DNA of 64,000 nucleotides from Collinsella sp. (GCA_019414345.1 DXMF01000002.1:10935-74934); one strand, 5' to 3'. Numbered from the stretch's first letter, positions 1 through 9,726 are shown. Notes: a model not told the origin generated them from the letters alone. A program made the numbers and translations.

Positions 1-765
1 GTGGACGCTGGCGAAATTACGGCCGACGAGGCGCGCGTCCATCCCAACCGCTCGGTTATCACACGTGCGCTGGGTTCGGACCCCGCCATGTATGCCGACC
101 ACTTTACCCTGCACATCGAAGAGGGCGACCGCCTGATCCTGTGCTCGGACGGCCTTTCGAGCATGATTCCCGATAGCGAAATCGAAAACATCGCCACGCA
201 ATCGTCTACGGCGCAGATTTGCGTCGACAACCTGGTAGACGCCGCGCTCGCTGCCGGCGGCCACGACAACGTGACGGTAGTCGTTGTGGACCTGGTCGAC
301 GACGGCGTCATGCGCGAGGCGAAGCGTGTTCGCCGCCGCAACGTCACCATTGCCGCCATCCTGGGCATCGCTTTTGTGCTGGCGGCAGCCATCTGGGCCT
401 ACGCGGGCGTCACCGGCTCGTATTACCTGGGCACCTACAAGGACACCGTCGCGGTCTACCGGGGCATTCCCGGCAAGCCGCTCGGCCTTAAGCTGCACTG
501 GCTCGAGAGCACGACCGCCATCAAGCTATCCGACCTACCCGAAGACACGCAGAATCGTCTGAAAGCAGGCATTCCGCAAACGAGTGTCGACGACGCGCAG
601 GACACTATCTCCAAGTACCGTCATCAAATCGATGAGGAACAGACCCGCCAGGTGATCGACGCGCAAACGATTCGCGACAACACCGACCAGGAATCGACTT
701 CCAAATCGAATTCCGAAAAAACCGCCGAACAGTCCGCCGAGGCCGAAGCCTCCGATAAGAATTAG
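1..765 (+). CDS. PP2C-family Ser/Thr protein phosphatase, 3' part (PstP-like)
   Basis: C-terminal part of a membrane-anchored PP2C phosphatase; the 5' end lies outside the window, so the GTG at position 1 is probably internal. The visible catalytic part has a DGL motif ([12 protein letters not shown]) and the late [11 protein letters not shown] motif whose Asp binds metal. One membrane segment follows at about residues 115-137, then a Ser/Asp/Glu-rich outer tail of about 115 residues. PP2C enzymes of this group reverse phosphorylation by the PASTA kinase. The next two genes (SEDS-PBP and PknB) form the usual actinobacterial cell-wall and division signalling cluster, which supports the PstP assignment. 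Spacing to the next start is 16 bp, so co-transcription is likely. Confidence 0.9.
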   Translation: MDAGEITADEARVHPNRSVITRALGSDPAMYADHFTLHIEEGDRLILCSDGLSSMIPDSEIENIATQSSTAQICVDNLVDAALAAGGHDNVTVVVVDLVDDGVMREAKRVRRRNVTIAAILGIAFVLAAAIWAYAGVTGSYYLGTYKDTVAVYRGIPGKPLGLKLHWLESTTAIKLSDLPEDTQNRLKAGIPQTSVDDAQDTISKYRHQIDEEQTRQVIDAQTIRDNTDQESTSKSNSEKTAEQSAEAEASDKN

Positions 766-781
766 AAAGGGAGTGCCGCTT

Positions 782-3652
782 ATGAGTCGCCGCAACACCG
801 AAATGCTCTTGCTCATCGCCTCGGCGTTCCCCGTCATCCTGCTGTATGCGATGTACGTGCTCACCGCAGGCGCTTCCATCTCGTTTGAAACGCTCGCCGT
901 GCCGATCGGTCTCTTTGCCGCCTTCGCCGCGGCGCATATCGCCGTGCGCATCCTGGCGCCCGGTGCCGATCCGGCCATCCTTCCCATCGTCTTTGTGCTT
1001 TCGGGCATCGGCATCACGTTCGTAACGCGCCTGGCACCCGCCCTCGCCATCTCGCAGCTCGTCATTCTGTTTGTCTCGGTGGCACTGATGGTGGGCACGC
1101 TCGCGATGATCAAGAATCTCGATGTGGTCATGCGCTACAAGTACACCTTTGGCATCATCGGCATCATCTTGCTGATGCTGCCCATCTTTATCGGCACCAC
1201 CATTTCGGGCTCCAAGCTGTGGATTCGCATCGCCGGCTTCACCATCCAGCCCGGCGAGTTCGCCAAGATTTTTATCGTATTGTTCTTGGCCGGATACCTA
1301 GCCGAGAACCGCGAGCTACTCTCCATCTCCAATCGTAAGATCTTGGGCCTCAAGGTCCCGCGCCTGCGCCTCTTGCTACCGCTGTTCGCTGTGTGGGGTG
1401 TATGCCTTCTGGTCGTTGTCTTCGAGCGCGACTTGGGCTCCGCCGTGCTGTTCTACACCATCTTCTTGCTGATGCTCTACGTCGCCACGGGACGTTTCTC
1501 GTATGTCGTCATCGGCCTTGCGCTTTTGGCAGTGGGTGCCGTGGGCGCCTACAAGTTCCTGTCGCATGTCCAGGTACGTTTCCAGATCTGGGCCGACCCC
1601 TTTAAGGATGCCCAGGGCCAGGGCTACCAGATTGTGCAATCCCTTTTCTCGTTGGCTGACGGCGGTCTTATCGGCGTTGGCATCGGTAATGGCATGGCCA
1701 ATAACATCCCCGTCGTCGAGTCCGACTTCATTTTCTCGGCCATCGGCGAGGAAATGGGCCTTTTGGGCGGCGGCGCCGTACTCGTCCTGTTTATGCTCTT
1801 TGCCGTGCGCGGCCTGACCACGGCCGCCCGCGCTAAGTCCGACCTTGCCGCATTTAGCGCCACGGGCCTCACGGCCGCCATTAGCTTCCAGGCCTTCTTG
1901 ATCGTTGGCGGCGTTACCCGCCTGATTCCGCTGACCGGCGTCACCCTGCCCTTTATGAGCCAGGGCGGCTCCTCGCTGCTGGCGAGCTTTATCATTGTCG
2001 CGCTTTTGCTGCGCGCCGGTGACGAGGCAACCGGTCGCGAGGCCGAGCTCACCGGCACCGGCACCATGGCCGCCATCACTGACGACCAGGTCGCTTCTGC
2101 CGCGGCGCATGCCGGCACGCGCTTCGCTTCTTCGTCTTCCTACGGCCGTGGCAGCCACTCCACCGGCTCGCGCATGCGTCGTCGCCTGCTCGATACGCCC
2201 GAATCTGGCGTGCTCGGCCGCGTGGCGCTCGCTAACCGCCTAACCCGCGCGGTGTTTGCCTTTACGGCCCTGTTCGCCATCCTCATCGGCAACCTCACCT
2301 ATGTCCAGGTCATCAAGGCCAAGGATTACCAGGATATGCCGACCAACAATCACACCATCGCCCGTTCCAAGTACATCCAGCGCGGCTCCATCATCACGTC
2401 CGACGGCGTGACGCTGGCCGAATCGCTGCAACAGGAGGACGGCACCTACGTACGCTCCTACCCTAACGGCAACCTGGCCGCCCATGTGGTTGGCTATGTG
2501 AGCCAGCAGTACGGCACCGCCGGTATCGAGAGCGTGATGAACGACACGCTCACCGGTTCCAAGGATTACTCCAGCTGGAACAATGCCATCGCGTCGCTCG
2601 CGGGCCAAAACCAGCCGGGCAACACCGCCAAACTCACCATCGACTCCCGCATCCAGACGGCTGCCGAACAGGCTCTCAAGGGCTTTAAGGGCGCCGTTGT
2701 GGTCATGGACCCGCGCACTGGCGCGGTGCTCGCATGTGCCAGCTCGCCCACCTACGACAACACCAACATCGACGCCCTGCTGCAATCGGGTGGCGGTGAG
2801 GACGGTTCTATGTACGACCGCGCCATGGACGCCCTCTATACTCCGGGCTCCACGTTTAAGGTCGTCACGCTTTCGGCGGCGCTCGAGTCCGGTGCAGCGA
2901 CGCTCGACACCACCTATAGCGCTCCGGCCGAGATGGAAATCGGCGGCGCTGCCGTCACCAATGCCGACGACATCGGCTACGGCACCATCTCGCTCCGCCG
3001 CGCGTTTGCCGTGTCGTCCAACGTCGCCTACGGCCAGCTGGCCCGCGACCTCGGCGCCGAGACGCTCGTCAACCAGGCGAACGCCTTTGGGTTTGGCCAG
3101 TCGCTCGGCCAAGACTTCTCCACCACGCCCTCCATCATGCCCGACCCGTCGGTGATGACGGAATGGGAGCTCGCCTGGGCGGGCGCCGGGCAGCCCGTCG
3201 GCATGGACCACACGCCGGGTCCGCAGACCACCGTCATGCAGAACACCGTTATCGCGGCGGCCATCGCCAACAGCGGCGTCGTCATGGACCCGTTTTTCGT
3301 TGCCCAGGTGCTCGCCCCAGACGGAACCGTGGTCAAGACCACGCAGTCCCGCTCACTGGGCCAGGCCGTCAGCGCCACCACGGCCGAACAGGTCAAACAG
3401 GCCATGCTCGACGTCGTTCAATCCGGCACCGGCACCGATGCCCAGATTCCGGGCGTCAAGGTTGCCGGCAAGACCGGCTCTGCCGAGACCGTCGGTACCA
3501 ACGTCAACTCAATGTTCGTCGGTTTTGCGCCTTACGATTCACCCACGGTCGCCATCTCGGTAGCCTTGGAGGATTACGACAAGCACGACGTCAAGGCGGC
3601 AAAGATCGCCGGCATCGTCCTGACCGCGGCGCTTGCCGCCCAGGGAGCGTGA
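782..3652 (+). CDS. SEDS glycosyltransferase-penicillin-binding transpeptidase fusion (RodA/FtsW + PbpA)
   Basis: One uninterrupted frame of 956 residues joins two enzymes normally made separately. Residues 1 to about 430 are a multi-spanning SEDS polymerase of the FtsW/RodA family that polymerises lipid II. A Ser/Gly-rich linker (about 435-490) leads to one membrane helix (about 490-510) and a class B penicillin-binding protein. Its catalytic motifs are intact: STFK with Ser690, SSN at 745-747 and KTGS at 897. I chose ATG 782 because AAAGGGAG lies 9 bases upstream; a GTG at 773 overlaps that ribosome site. In mycobacteria and streptomycetes rodA and pbpA are adjacent genes, so this is a physical fusion of the pair. 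It should act in elongation or septal wall synthesis, controlled by the flanking PknB/PP2C pair. Confidence 0.93.
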   Translation: MSRRNTEMLLLIASAFPVILLYAMYVLTAGASISFETLAVPIGLFAAFAAAHIAVRILAPGADPAILPIVFVLSGIGITFVTRLAPALAISQLVILFVSVALMVGTLAMIKNLDVVMRYKYTFGIIGIILLMLPIFIGTTISGSKLWIRIAGFTIQPGEFAKIFIVLFLAGYLAENRELLSISNRKILGLKVPRLRLLLPLFAVWGVCLLVVVFERDLGSAVLFYTIFLLMLYVATGRFSYVVIGLALLAVGAVGAYKFLSHVQVRFQIWADPFKDAQGQGYQIVQSLFSLADGGLIGVGIGNGMANNIPVVESDFIFSAIGEEMGLLGGGAVLVLFMLFAVRGLTTAARAKSDLAAFSATGLTAAISFQAFLIVGGVTRLIPLTGVTLPFMSQGGSSLLASFIIVALLLRAGDEATGREAELTGTGTMAAITDDQVASAAAHAGTRFASSSSYGRGSHSTGSRMRRRLLDTPESGVLGRVALANRLTRAVFAFTALFAILIGNLTYVQVIKAKDYQDMPTNNHTIARSKYIQRGSIITSDGVTLAESLQQEDGTYVRSYPNGNLAAHVVGYVSQQYGTAGIESVMNDTLTGSKDYSSWNNAIASLAGQNQPGNTAKLTIDSRIQTAAEQALKGFKGAVVVMDPRTGAVLACASSPTYDNTNIDALLQSGGGEDGSMYDRAMDALYTPGSTFKVVTLSAALESGAATLDTTYSAPAEMEIGGAAVTNADDIGYGTISLRRAFAVSSNVAYGQLARDLGAETLVNQANAFGFGQSLGQDFSTTPSIMPDPSVMTEWELAWAGAGQPVGMDHTPGPQTTVMQNTVIAAAIANSGVVMDPFFVAQVLAPDGTVVKTTQSRSLGQAVSATTAEQVKQAMLDVVQSGTGTDAQIPGVKVAGKTGSAETVGTNVNSMFVGFAPYDSPTVAISVALEDYDKHDVKAAKIAGIVLTAALAAQGA

Positions 3653-3785
3653 TGCCCGTGATTGATGCGCAAGCATGGGGCGTGCCGCGGCCGATAACGC
3701 TAGCGGCAATGCGCCACACGGCCCCAGCGGCCTCAAATTTGGTACTACACACATCGTTGAGCGAATAGTCATGTTAGGAGCAGGA

Positions 3786-5735
3786 ATGGAACAGAGGGTC
3801 CTCGGGGGAAGATACCTCCTCAAGGATAAGGTAGGAACAGGCGGCATGGCGACCGTCTACCGTGCACAGGACCAGGTCCTCGACCGCACGGTAGCTATCA
3901 AAATCATGCTGCCGCAATATGCCGGCGACGCCACCTTTGCCGCACGCTTTAAACAGGAGGCCCAGGCAGCCGCCGGCCTCTCCTCCCCCTATATCGTCGG
4001 CGTCTACGATTGGGGCAAGGACGGCGACACCTATTACATCGTCATGGAATACCTGCGCGGCACCGACCTTAAGAGCGGCATCAAGAGCCACGGCGCCCTT
4101 GATCCCAAAAAGGTCGCTCAGATCGGCTCGCAGATCAGCTCCGCACTTTCGGTCGCCCACAAGCACGAGATCATCCACCGCGATATTAAGCCGCAGAACA
4201 TCATGGTGCTGCCCGACGGCAACATCAAGGTCATGGACTTTGGCATCGCGCGCGCCAAGAACAGCCACCTTACGCAGGACAACAACGTTTTGGGCACCGC
4301 CCACTACGTAAGCCCCGAGCAGACCCGCGGGCAGGATCTAGGCCCCACCTCGGACATTTACTCGCTGGGCGTCGTGATGTACGAGTGCGCCACCGGCCGC
4401 GTGCCTTTCGACGGCGACGATGCCATCTCGGTCGCACTCAAGCAGGTCAACGAGCTGCCCGTGCCGCCGAGCCAGATCAACTCCGGTGTCGATGCCGATC
4501 TTGAGCGCATTATCCTCAAGTGCATGGAAAAAGATCCGGCTAACCGTTTCCAGACGGCCGACGAGCTGCGTCAGGTGCTCAACAGCTATCTGTCTGGTCG
4601 CGCCGTCAACGTGCCGGAGCCTACGCGCGTTATCGGCGCCGTTGGCGACCTGGGTGCCACCAAGACCCGAGAGCTATCCGACCAGACGCGCGCCATGGTA
4701 CGCCCCGTCTCGGGCGTGAGCGGACAAAATAACGCTCGCAGCTCCGTCTCGGGTTCAACCGGCTCTTACGCCACCGAGCAGCCCAAATCCAACAAGAACA
4801 AGATCATCGCCGCCGTAGTTGCTGCGGTAGCCGTAATCGGCGTCATCGTGGCCTTTGCCACCGGACTCTTTGGCGGCGAGCAGGTCCCGGTTCCCGATGT
4901 GTTGGGTAAGGACCAGGAGACCGCCGTCGAACTGATTAAGGATGCCGGCCTTGACGTCGGAACCATTGACCAGAGCTACAACGACGACGTCGACGAGGGA
5001 AAGGTTGTCGAGCAGACTCCTAACGGTCACACCAAGAAGCCCAAGGGCACCAAGGTGAATCTGGTAATCTCCAAGGGTCCCAAGCCCTCCGAGAAGGTTG
5101 ATGTCCCGCAGCTCGTTGGTCTGACCAAGGACCAGGCAGAGGCGGCGCTGGCAAGCGTCGGCCTTAAGGGCAATGCCACCGAGGAAGCCAACGAGGCCGA
5201 AAAGGGCGAAGTCTTTGAACAGGGCACCGATGCGGGCAAGGAAGTCGAGAAAGGCACGACCATTTCGTACAAAGTCTCGAGTGGACCCGACACCACCTCC
5301 GTTCCCGATCTGACCGACATGACTGAGGCCCAAGCACGCAACGCCCTCGATATGGCCGGCTTCGGCGTCGATGTGACCTACCAGGAGAACGATTCCGTCA
5401 CCGAGGGCACCGTCATTAGCTGGAACCCCAGCGGTAAGCAAAAGCCCGGCGCCACGATTACCGTCGTCATCGCCAAGAAGTCCGGCAAGGCAAACGTTCC
5501 GGGCAACCTGTACGGCAAGAGTATCTCCTCCGCCGTCACCGCGCTCAACAACGCCGGATTCTACAACATCGCATTCTGCGATCAGAACGGCAACCCCGTG
5601 AGTGGTAACGAAAACGCCACCGTGACGGGCGTCTCCCCCACTGGCAAGCAGTCCACCGACAGCACGATCACGCTGACGGTTTCGATTTCTGGCTCTGGCA
5701 CCGATTCAGGCGACGATTCCGGCACGACCAACTAG
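3786..5735 (+). CDS. pknB: Ser/Thr protein kinase with PASTA repeats (PknB/Stk family)
   Basis: A 649-residue transmembrane kinase. The Hanks-type kinase domain (about residues 9-265) has catalytic Lys39 (VAIKIM), HRDIKPQN with Asp133, and DFG with Asp151. A disordered juxtamembrane stretch is followed by one membrane helix (about 340-362) and four extracellular PASTA repeats to the C-terminus, which in this family bind peptidoglycan fragments and lipid II. Start ATG 3786 is preceded by TTAGGAG; upstream in-frame GTG codons would add a non-conserved leader. The gene lies 133 bp after the SEDS-PBP fusion and completes the phosphatase/wall synthase/kinase cluster. It probably phosphorylates divisome and wall proteins. 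Confidence 0.95.
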   Translation: MEQRVLGGRYLLKDKVGTGGMATVYRAQDQVLDRTVAIKIMLPQYAGDATFAARFKQEAQAAAGLSSPYIVGVYDWGKDGDTYYIVMEYLRGTDLKSGIKSHGALDPKKVAQIGSQISSALSVAHKHEIIHRDIKPQNIMVLPDGNIKVMDFGIARAKNSHLTQDNNVLGTAHYVSPEQTRGQDLGPTSDIYSLGVVMYECATGRVPFDGDDAISVALKQVNELPVPPSQINSGVDADLERIILKCMEKDPANRFQTADELRQVLNSYLSGRAVNVPEPTRVIGAVGDLGATKTRELSDQTRAMVRPVSGVSGQNNARSSVSGSTGSYATEQPKSNKNKIIAAVVAAVAVIGVIVAFATGLFGGEQVPVPDVLGKDQETAVELIKDAGLDVGTIDQSYNDDVDEGKVVEQTPNGHTKKPKGTKVNLVISKGPKPSEKVDVPQLVGLTKDQAEAALASVGLKGNATEEANEAEKGEVFEQGTDAGKEVEKGTTISYKVSSGPDTTSVPDLTDMTEAQARNALDMAGFGVDVTYQENDSVTEGTVISWNPSGKQKPGATITVVIAKKSGKANVPGNLYGKSISSAVTALNNAGFYNIAFCDQNGNPVSGNENATVTGVSPTGKQSTDSTITLTVSISGSGTDSGDDSGTTN

Positions 5736-5788
5736 TCATCGAGACATTGCCCACAGCGGCTGATGCCGCAAACATATTCGCTCACAGG

Positions 5789-5826
5789 CGCCCGCTTGCT
5801 CCCCCAGCAAGCGGGCGCTTTCTTTA
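5789..5826 (+). terminator. Intrinsic terminator after pknB
   Basis: GC-rich inverted repeat with arms GCCCGCTTGCT and AGCAAGCGGGC around CCCCC, followed by a T-rich tail (TTTCTTT). It lies 54 bp after the pknB stop on the same strand and probably ends the wall-signalling transcript. Confidence 0.85.
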
Positions 5827-5866
5827 TCCGAAGCAGCGAAAACTACGGTATGCCTTTAAACCAGAA

Positions 5867-5895
5867 GAGCCCGGTACCGCAGCGGTACCGGGCTC
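5867..5895 (-). terminator. Strong hairpin, probable terminator of the tRNA transcript
   Basis: Perfect 13-bp inverted repeat (arm GAGCCCGGTACCG) with a 3-nt loop. Read on the minus strand it is followed by TTCTGGTTT. It lies 140 bp downstream of the minus-strand tRNA-Arg and could end that transcript, although the T tract is interrupted. Confidence 0.6.
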
Positions 5896-5904
5896 GATAT
5901 TGCT

Positions 5905-5981
5905 CTGGTGCCCCCGGGCGGATTCGAAAACTCCCCCCGCGGGGAAATCGGTGACGCGGGTGTCGACGGCCCGAATCCGCC
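5905..5981. repeat. Partial tRNA-Arg copies: 24-nt direct repeat and 26-nt inverted repeat
   Basis: Positions 5905-5928 are identical to 6036-6059, the last part of the tRNA-Arg gene including CCA and half of the T-arm. Positions 5956-5981 match the anticodon-stem/variable/T-arm part of the same tRNA in the opposite orientation, with 24 of 26 bases identical (TT replaced by CC in the T-loop). The two fragments can also pair with each other. No complete second tRNA can be folded here. Duplicated tRNA 3' ends are typical scars of tRNA-targeting integrases, but no integrase is visible nearby. Confidence 0.6.
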
Positions 5982-6036
5982 GGCGGCCCCCCACAAACCA
6001 GAAACGGCGCCGCTCCCGCGACGCCGTCATATTCCC

Positions 6037-6112
6037 TGGTGCCCCCGGGCGGATTCGAACCGTCGACACCCGCTTTAGGAGAGCGGTGCTCTATCCCCTG
6101 AGCTACGGAGGC
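6037..6112 (-). tRNA. tRNA-Arg, anticodon CCT
   Basis: On the minus strand these 76 bases form a full cloverleaf: acceptor GCCTCCG/CGGGGGC, D-arm with AGCTCAGGGGATAGAGCA, anticodon arm CCGCT-CTCCTAA-AGCGG with anticodon CCT (reads AGG), and T-arm GGTTCGAATCC. The 3' CCA is encoded. The acceptor contains one G-T wobble. Decayed partial copies of its 3' half lie immediately downstream. Confidence 0.95.
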
Positions 6113-6191
6113 ATGTTGTACTAGTGTAGCAGATTTGCGCCACTGCCATGCAGCGCATAGCCACTCTTCGAAGTTACGGTGGAACAGCCTT

Positions 6192-6364
6192 CCGGAAAGC
6201 GTGTCCCACTATCCAGACGAATTCTGGGACGGGCTTTCCGGATGGGGCCTCTCTAGGAAACTACGACCCGAAATTTGAGCTCGAAACGGGATATGGTTTC
6301 CCAAATGAGCATGTTCCGGAAACTGCATCCCAGAATAGGCGCTCAAACTGGGATGATATTTCCC
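6192..6364. repeat. Three GGAAA...TTTCC stem-loop units (family R, copies 1-3)
   Basis: Three imperfect palindromes in tandem at 6192-6241, 6256-6301 and 6318-6364. Each starts with GGAAA and a C/G-rich stretch ending in CCC, has a 13-18 nt loop, and closes with GGG...TTTCC. Further copies are at 35970-36015 and 51018-51188. They lack T tracts, so they are not ordinary terminators. Together with the GTCCCC hairpins at 6391-6446 they fill the 330-bp gap between the tRNA and manO; I see no gene there. Confidence 0.75.
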
Positions 6365-6390
6365 CAGCGAATCCCGCGAAGAGCTACAGG

Positions 6391-6446
6391 TAGTCATTGG
6401 GGACGTTCTTAAATGACTAGTCGTATAAGAACGTCGCAGGCGACTA
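6391..6446. repeat. GTCCCC-loop hairpin pair (family A, copies 1-2) at the manO 3' end
   Basis: Two adjoining hairpins. The first (6391-6420), read on the minus strand, has stem AGTCATT/AATGACT around the loop TAAGAACGTCCCC. The second (6418-6446), read on the plus strand, is a degenerate copy with stem CTAGTCG/CGACTAG. The second unit supplies the TAG stop of manO, so the element sits exactly at the end of the reading frame. Confidence 0.75.
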
Positions 6447-6842
6447 GTTGCCTTTGTGGAAAAGGCCTTTGATAACGGAGGGGATGCTCTTGGCGCCCTT
6501 GGCCGTCACATCGATAAAGTCGGGCGAACGCACAAGCTTATCCTCGTCGACGTACTTGCGAACTGCACGAAGCGTCTCTTTGTCGTCGCGCGTCGAAAAC
6601 GTAAAGTGGCCGTTGTCCTTGGTAAAGATAGCAAAACGCGTGATCTTCTTAGTGCCGCGCAAAACCTCGGCGGCAATATAGTCGACCTCGTCCCACGGAA
6701 TTTGAATAAAATCCTCGGGATTGCGCTCGTTGTAATACTCGAACGCCTTATTGCCCACCATCACGTTACCGTGGCTGGTAAGCCCCATCAGGCAGGTTGC
6801 CGGTGTTGCCAGATCGACCGTGCTGTTCTGAGATTGCGCCAT
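6444..6842 (-). CDS. manO: PTS-associated DUF956 protein (ManO-like)
   Basis: A 132-residue cytoplasmic protein matching the DUF956/ManO family, found almost only at the end of mannose-type PTS operons. It contains the family block around VDYIAAEVL and IPWDEV. I chose ATG 6842 because GGAGG lies upstream with suitable spacing and the residues before it are not conserved. It is the last gene of the IIAB-IIC-IID-ManO operon. The biochemical role of the family is poorly defined; a regulatory or accessory role in mannose PTS activity is assumed from context. Its stop codon lies inside a repeat element, so the extreme C-terminus may have been altered by insertion. Confidence 0.82.
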   Translation of the reverse strand: MAQSQNSTVDLATPATCLMGLTSHGNVMVGNKAFEYYNERNPEDFIQIPWDEVDYIAAEVLRGTKKITRFAIFTKDNGHFTFSTRDDKETLRAVRKYVDEDKLVRSPDFIDVTAKGAKSIPSVIKGLFHKGN

Positions 6843-6962
6843 GCGCGCCTCGCCCTCCAAATAAAACAATCGGACCGCATCCAGTGTACCCACCGGGTGC
6901 GGTCCGTTTCAATGGCTCAAAAGCCCTTGCCTAGCAACTCTCGGTCTTAAGCCGAAGCGCGC

Positions 6963-7883
6963 TTACATGAAGCCGCAAACGCGACCGATGATACCGACGG
7001 CGAAGAGAGCCAGGATGATGACGATCGGGCTGACCTTCTTCTTGAGCAGCTTGCAGACGAACAGCGTCAGGCACACGGCAGCAAGGCCGGGGATGAGCTG
7101 ATCGAGGTTAGCCTGAAGCGTAGTGACCTTCACCTGATCAAGAGCGGTAGCACCGACGGAGTTATACATCGTCAGCGCTTCCTTGATGCCCTCGGCACCG
7201 GAAGGCAGGTTAGCCCAGTCAATGAAGGCGCCGGCAGACTGCGTGACCTTGGAGACGACCGGGGTGAAGGAGATGGACACCCAGCGCTCGACCAGGGCGC
7301 CGATGATGAACATACCCAGGATGGAAGCACCCTCGGTGACCTTGCCCATCAGACCGCCGGAGAGGTCCTTGGCGATGGAGGAGCCGACCTTATAGCCAAG
7401 CTCCTGCGTGTACCACAGGAAGGCGTAACGGATGATGTTCCACGCGAAGAAGAACAGCAGCGGACCGGCGATGCTGCCGGACAGGGCCAGGGAAGCGCCC
7501 AGAGCGCCCAGGATCGGGCGAAGGGTGAACCAGAAGGCGGGGTCGCCGACGCCGGCGAGCGGGCCCATCATACCGACCTTGACGCCCTGAATGGCGACGT
7601 CATCAATCGGTGCACCGTTGGCGCGCTCCTCCTCGAGAGCGAGGGTAACGCCAATGACGGGGGCGGAAACATAGGGATGGGTGTTATAGAACTCCAGGTG
7701 GCGCTTAAGCGCGGAAATCTGGTCGTCCTTGCTGGTGTAGAGCTTCTTGATCGCAGGGATCATTGCGAAGCACCAGCCGCCATTCTGCATACGCTCGTAG
7801 TTCCACGAGCCCTGAAGGAACTGATGACGGAAGCAAACCTTCTTGCGGTCAGCCTTGGTGAGCTGAATCTTGTTCTCTGCCAT
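6963..7883 (-). CDS. manZ: PTS mannose-family transporter subunit IID
   Basis: A 306-residue IID component. With IIC it forms the membrane channel that imports and phosphorylates mannose, glucose or related hexoses. It has the IID signature FRHQFLQGSWNYERMQNGG near the N-terminus, the glycine-rich VGMMGPLAGVGDP segment, and hydrophobic segments toward the C-terminus. The start at 7883 (MAEN) is supported by AGGAGGGGAG nine bases upstream; a GTG three codons earlier overlaps that site. It follows IIC by 16 bp and precedes ManO. The order IIAB-IIC-IID-ManO matches the Man-PTS of Firmicutes. Confidence 0.95.
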   Translation of the reverse strand: MAENKIQLTKADRKKVCFRHQFLQGSWNYERMQNGGWCFAMIPAIKKLYTSKDDQISALKRHLEFYNTHPYVSAPVIGVTLALEEERANGAPIDDVAIQGVKVGMMGPLAGVGDPAFWFTLRPILGALGASLALSGSIAGPLLFFFAWNIIRYAFLWYTQELGYKVGSSIAKDLSGGLMGKVTEGASILGMFIIGALVERWVSISFTPVVSKVTQSAGAFIDWANLPSGAEGIKEALTMYNSVGATALDQVKVTTLQANLDQLIPGLAAVCLTLFVCKLLKKKVSPIVIILALFAVGIIGRVCGFM

Positions 7884-7899
7884 ATGTATCACTCCCCTC

Positions 7900-8718
7900 C
7901 TACTCGTAATCGTTCAGAATGTCGCCGAGCGGGTCACCGGAGCCACCGCCCATGCCGCCACCCTGCTTGGCCAGATCCTTGAGGCCAAGGTAGATGAGGG
8001 CAAGGGAGATGCCGATGAGACCAAGAGCGATCAGCGTGAGCTGAGGGATGGCAGCAAGGACAAAGCCGAGGATGAAGAACGGCCAGGTCTCCTTGGTGGC
8101 CATCATATTGATGACCATGGCGTAACCGACGGAAGCGACCATGCCGCCGCCGACAGCCATGCCGCCGGACAGCCAGTCGGGCATAGCGTTAAGCGCGTTG
8201 GTAACTGCCTCGGCCGGGATGATGCACAGAAGTACTGCCGGGATGGCGATACGAAGGCCCTGCATGAGGATGGCGGCGTACTGCCAGCGCTCGATGCCGG
8301 AGAAGTCGCCCTTCTCGGCGCAACCGTCCATGGCGTGAGCGATAGCGGTAGCCAGGGTACGGCAGATCATGGTCAGGAACAGACCAGCGACCGACAGCGG
8401 GACGGCGACGGCGATGGCGGCGGTAACGGCCTTGGCCGAATCGGTGGCGCCACCGTTGAGGGCGAGCACCATGATAATCGAAGAAGCGACCGAGGCCAGA
8501 GCGGCGTCAGGCGCGACGGCAGCGCCGACGTTAGCCCAGCCAAGGGCCATCATCTGGAGCGAACCGCCCAGGAGGATGCCCTCCTGAAGGTGACCGGTTA
8601 CGAGACCGATAAGCGTGCATGCCACGAGCGGCTGATGGAACTGGAACTCATCCAGAATGCCTTCCATACCGGCAAGCAACGCGACAATCGCAACAAGCAG
8701 AATAGTGATTGCAGACAT
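7900..8718 (-). CDS. manY: PTS mannose/sorbose-family transporter subunit IIC
   Basis: A 272-residue membrane protein of the mannose/sorbose IIC family. It begins with a hydrophobic helix and contains the conserved GWANVGAAVAPDAAL region and repeated Gly/Ala-rich membrane segments. It forms the sugar pathway together with IID. Its stop is 16 bp before the IID start and it begins 18 bp after IIAB, consistent with one transcript. Confidence 0.95.
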   Translation of the reverse strand: MSAITILLVAIVALLAGMEGILDEFQFHQPLVACTLIGLVTGHLQEGILLGGSLQMMALGWANVGAAVAPDAALASVASSIIMVLALNGGATDSAKAVTAAIAVAVPLSVAGLFLTMICRTLATAIAHAMDGCAEKGDFSGIERWQYAAILMQGLRIAIPAVLLCIIPAEAVTNALNAMPDWLSGGMAVGGGMVASVGYAMVINMMATKETWPFFILGFVLAAIPQLTLIALGLIGISLALIYLGLKDLAKQGGGMGGGSGDPLGDILNDYE

Positions 8719-8736
8719 GTATCGGACCCTCCTTTA

Positions 8737-9726
8737 CTATGCTTGAGCGGCCAGTTCGGCCTTTGCTTTCTTCAACATGGCGTCGAGATCCTCGGAGGAA
8801 TCCGAAGGAACCTTGCGGACCTCGAACTTGACGCCCTTGGCCTTGAGAGCCTCGATAGTCTTGACGTCGTCATCGCCCATAGCGACAGCGTTAGTGACGA
8901 CGACCTTGCCCTTGGAGTGGGCCATGGAACCGATGTTGGCTTCCTTGATGTCGACGCCGGCCTCGATGGCCCTGAGCAGATCCTGCGGGTTCTCGAACAG
9001 CAGCATGGCCTTGGTGTCGCCAAAGCGCGTGTCCTTGACGACCTCGGCCATCTTCTTGATGGGCACGACGTTGGCATGGACTCCCGGAGGGGCAGCCTGC
9101 TCAATCATGGTCTTGCGGAGCTCGTCGTGAGCAACGCCGTCGGAAACCACGATGATGCGGTTGGGGTTGATCTGCTTGGTCCACGTGGTGGCCACCTGAC
9201 CATGCAGCAGACGGGTGTCGATACGGACGTGGGCGATCTTGATGTGCCCATCGCCGATGACCGTTCCCGGAGGGATGGCGCCTGCAGGAGCAGCGGCGGC
9301 CGTGGCCGGCTTCTTCTCCTCGGGCTCCAGAGACTCGGGCTTGACGCGCACGCCAGCCTTAGCCTCAGTCACGAGATGTTTTGCGATCGCATGTGCAGTG
9401 TTCTTTGCGTCAAAGCGCTGCGAATATGCCTCGATGAGCATAGGCAGGTTGACACCGGTGACGATAGCCCAGGAATCGTGGCCCTCGATGAGTCCGCTGA
9501 TCTGGTTGAACGGCGTGCCGCCCCACAGATCGACGAGGAAGAGCACCTGCTCCTGGTCCTCGAAGGAAGCGATTGCTTCCTCGACCTTGGCACGGAAGTC
9601 GTCGGGGCCCATGCTCGGCTCGAGCGAGACCACGGCCACAGACGGCTGATCGCCAAAGACCATCGAGCCCGTCTGCTTGATTCCGGCTGCCAAGTCCCCG
9701 TGGCTAGCAAGAACAATACTTACCAT
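8737..9726 (-). CDS. manX: PTS mannose-family EIIAB phosphotransferase
   Basis: A 329-residue cytoplasmic protein with a fused IIA domain (about residues 1-135, phosphorylatable His in LASHGDLA), an Ala/Pro-rich linker (about 140-160) and a IIB domain (about 165-329, phosphorylatable His in RLLHGQVATTW). Phosphate passes from HPr to IIA, then IIB, then the sugar during uptake through IIC/IID. ATG 9726 has GAGGAGG with a 7-base spacer; a GTG one codon upstream is less well placed. It is the first gene of the operon and follows an AT-rich promoter region. Confidence 0.95.
   Translation of the reverse strand: MVSIVLASHGDLAAGIKQTGSMVFGDQPSVAVVSLEPSMGPDDFRAKVEEAIASFEDQEQVLFLVDLWGGTPFNQISGLIEGHDSWAIVTGVNLPMLIEAYSQRFDAKNTAHAIAKHLVTEAKAGVRVKPESLEPEEKKPATAAAAPAGAIPPGTVIGDGHIKIAHVRIDTRLLHGQVATTWTKQINPNRIIVVSDGVAHDELRKTMIEQAAPPGVHANVVPIKKMAEVVKDTRFGDTKAMLLFENPQDLLRAIEAGVDIKEANIGSMAHSKGKVVVTNAVAMGDDDVKTIEALKAKGVKFEVRKVPSDSSEDLDAMLKKAKAELAAQA

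Noticed and set aside
5905..5990. A second, degenerate tRNA gene
   Set aside because: Only the 3' end and an inverted T-arm fragment match; no acceptor or D-arm partner can be folded.
6192..6364. Intrinsic terminators
   Set aside because: The stems are imperfect and no T tract follows; the units occur in tandem, which terminators do not.
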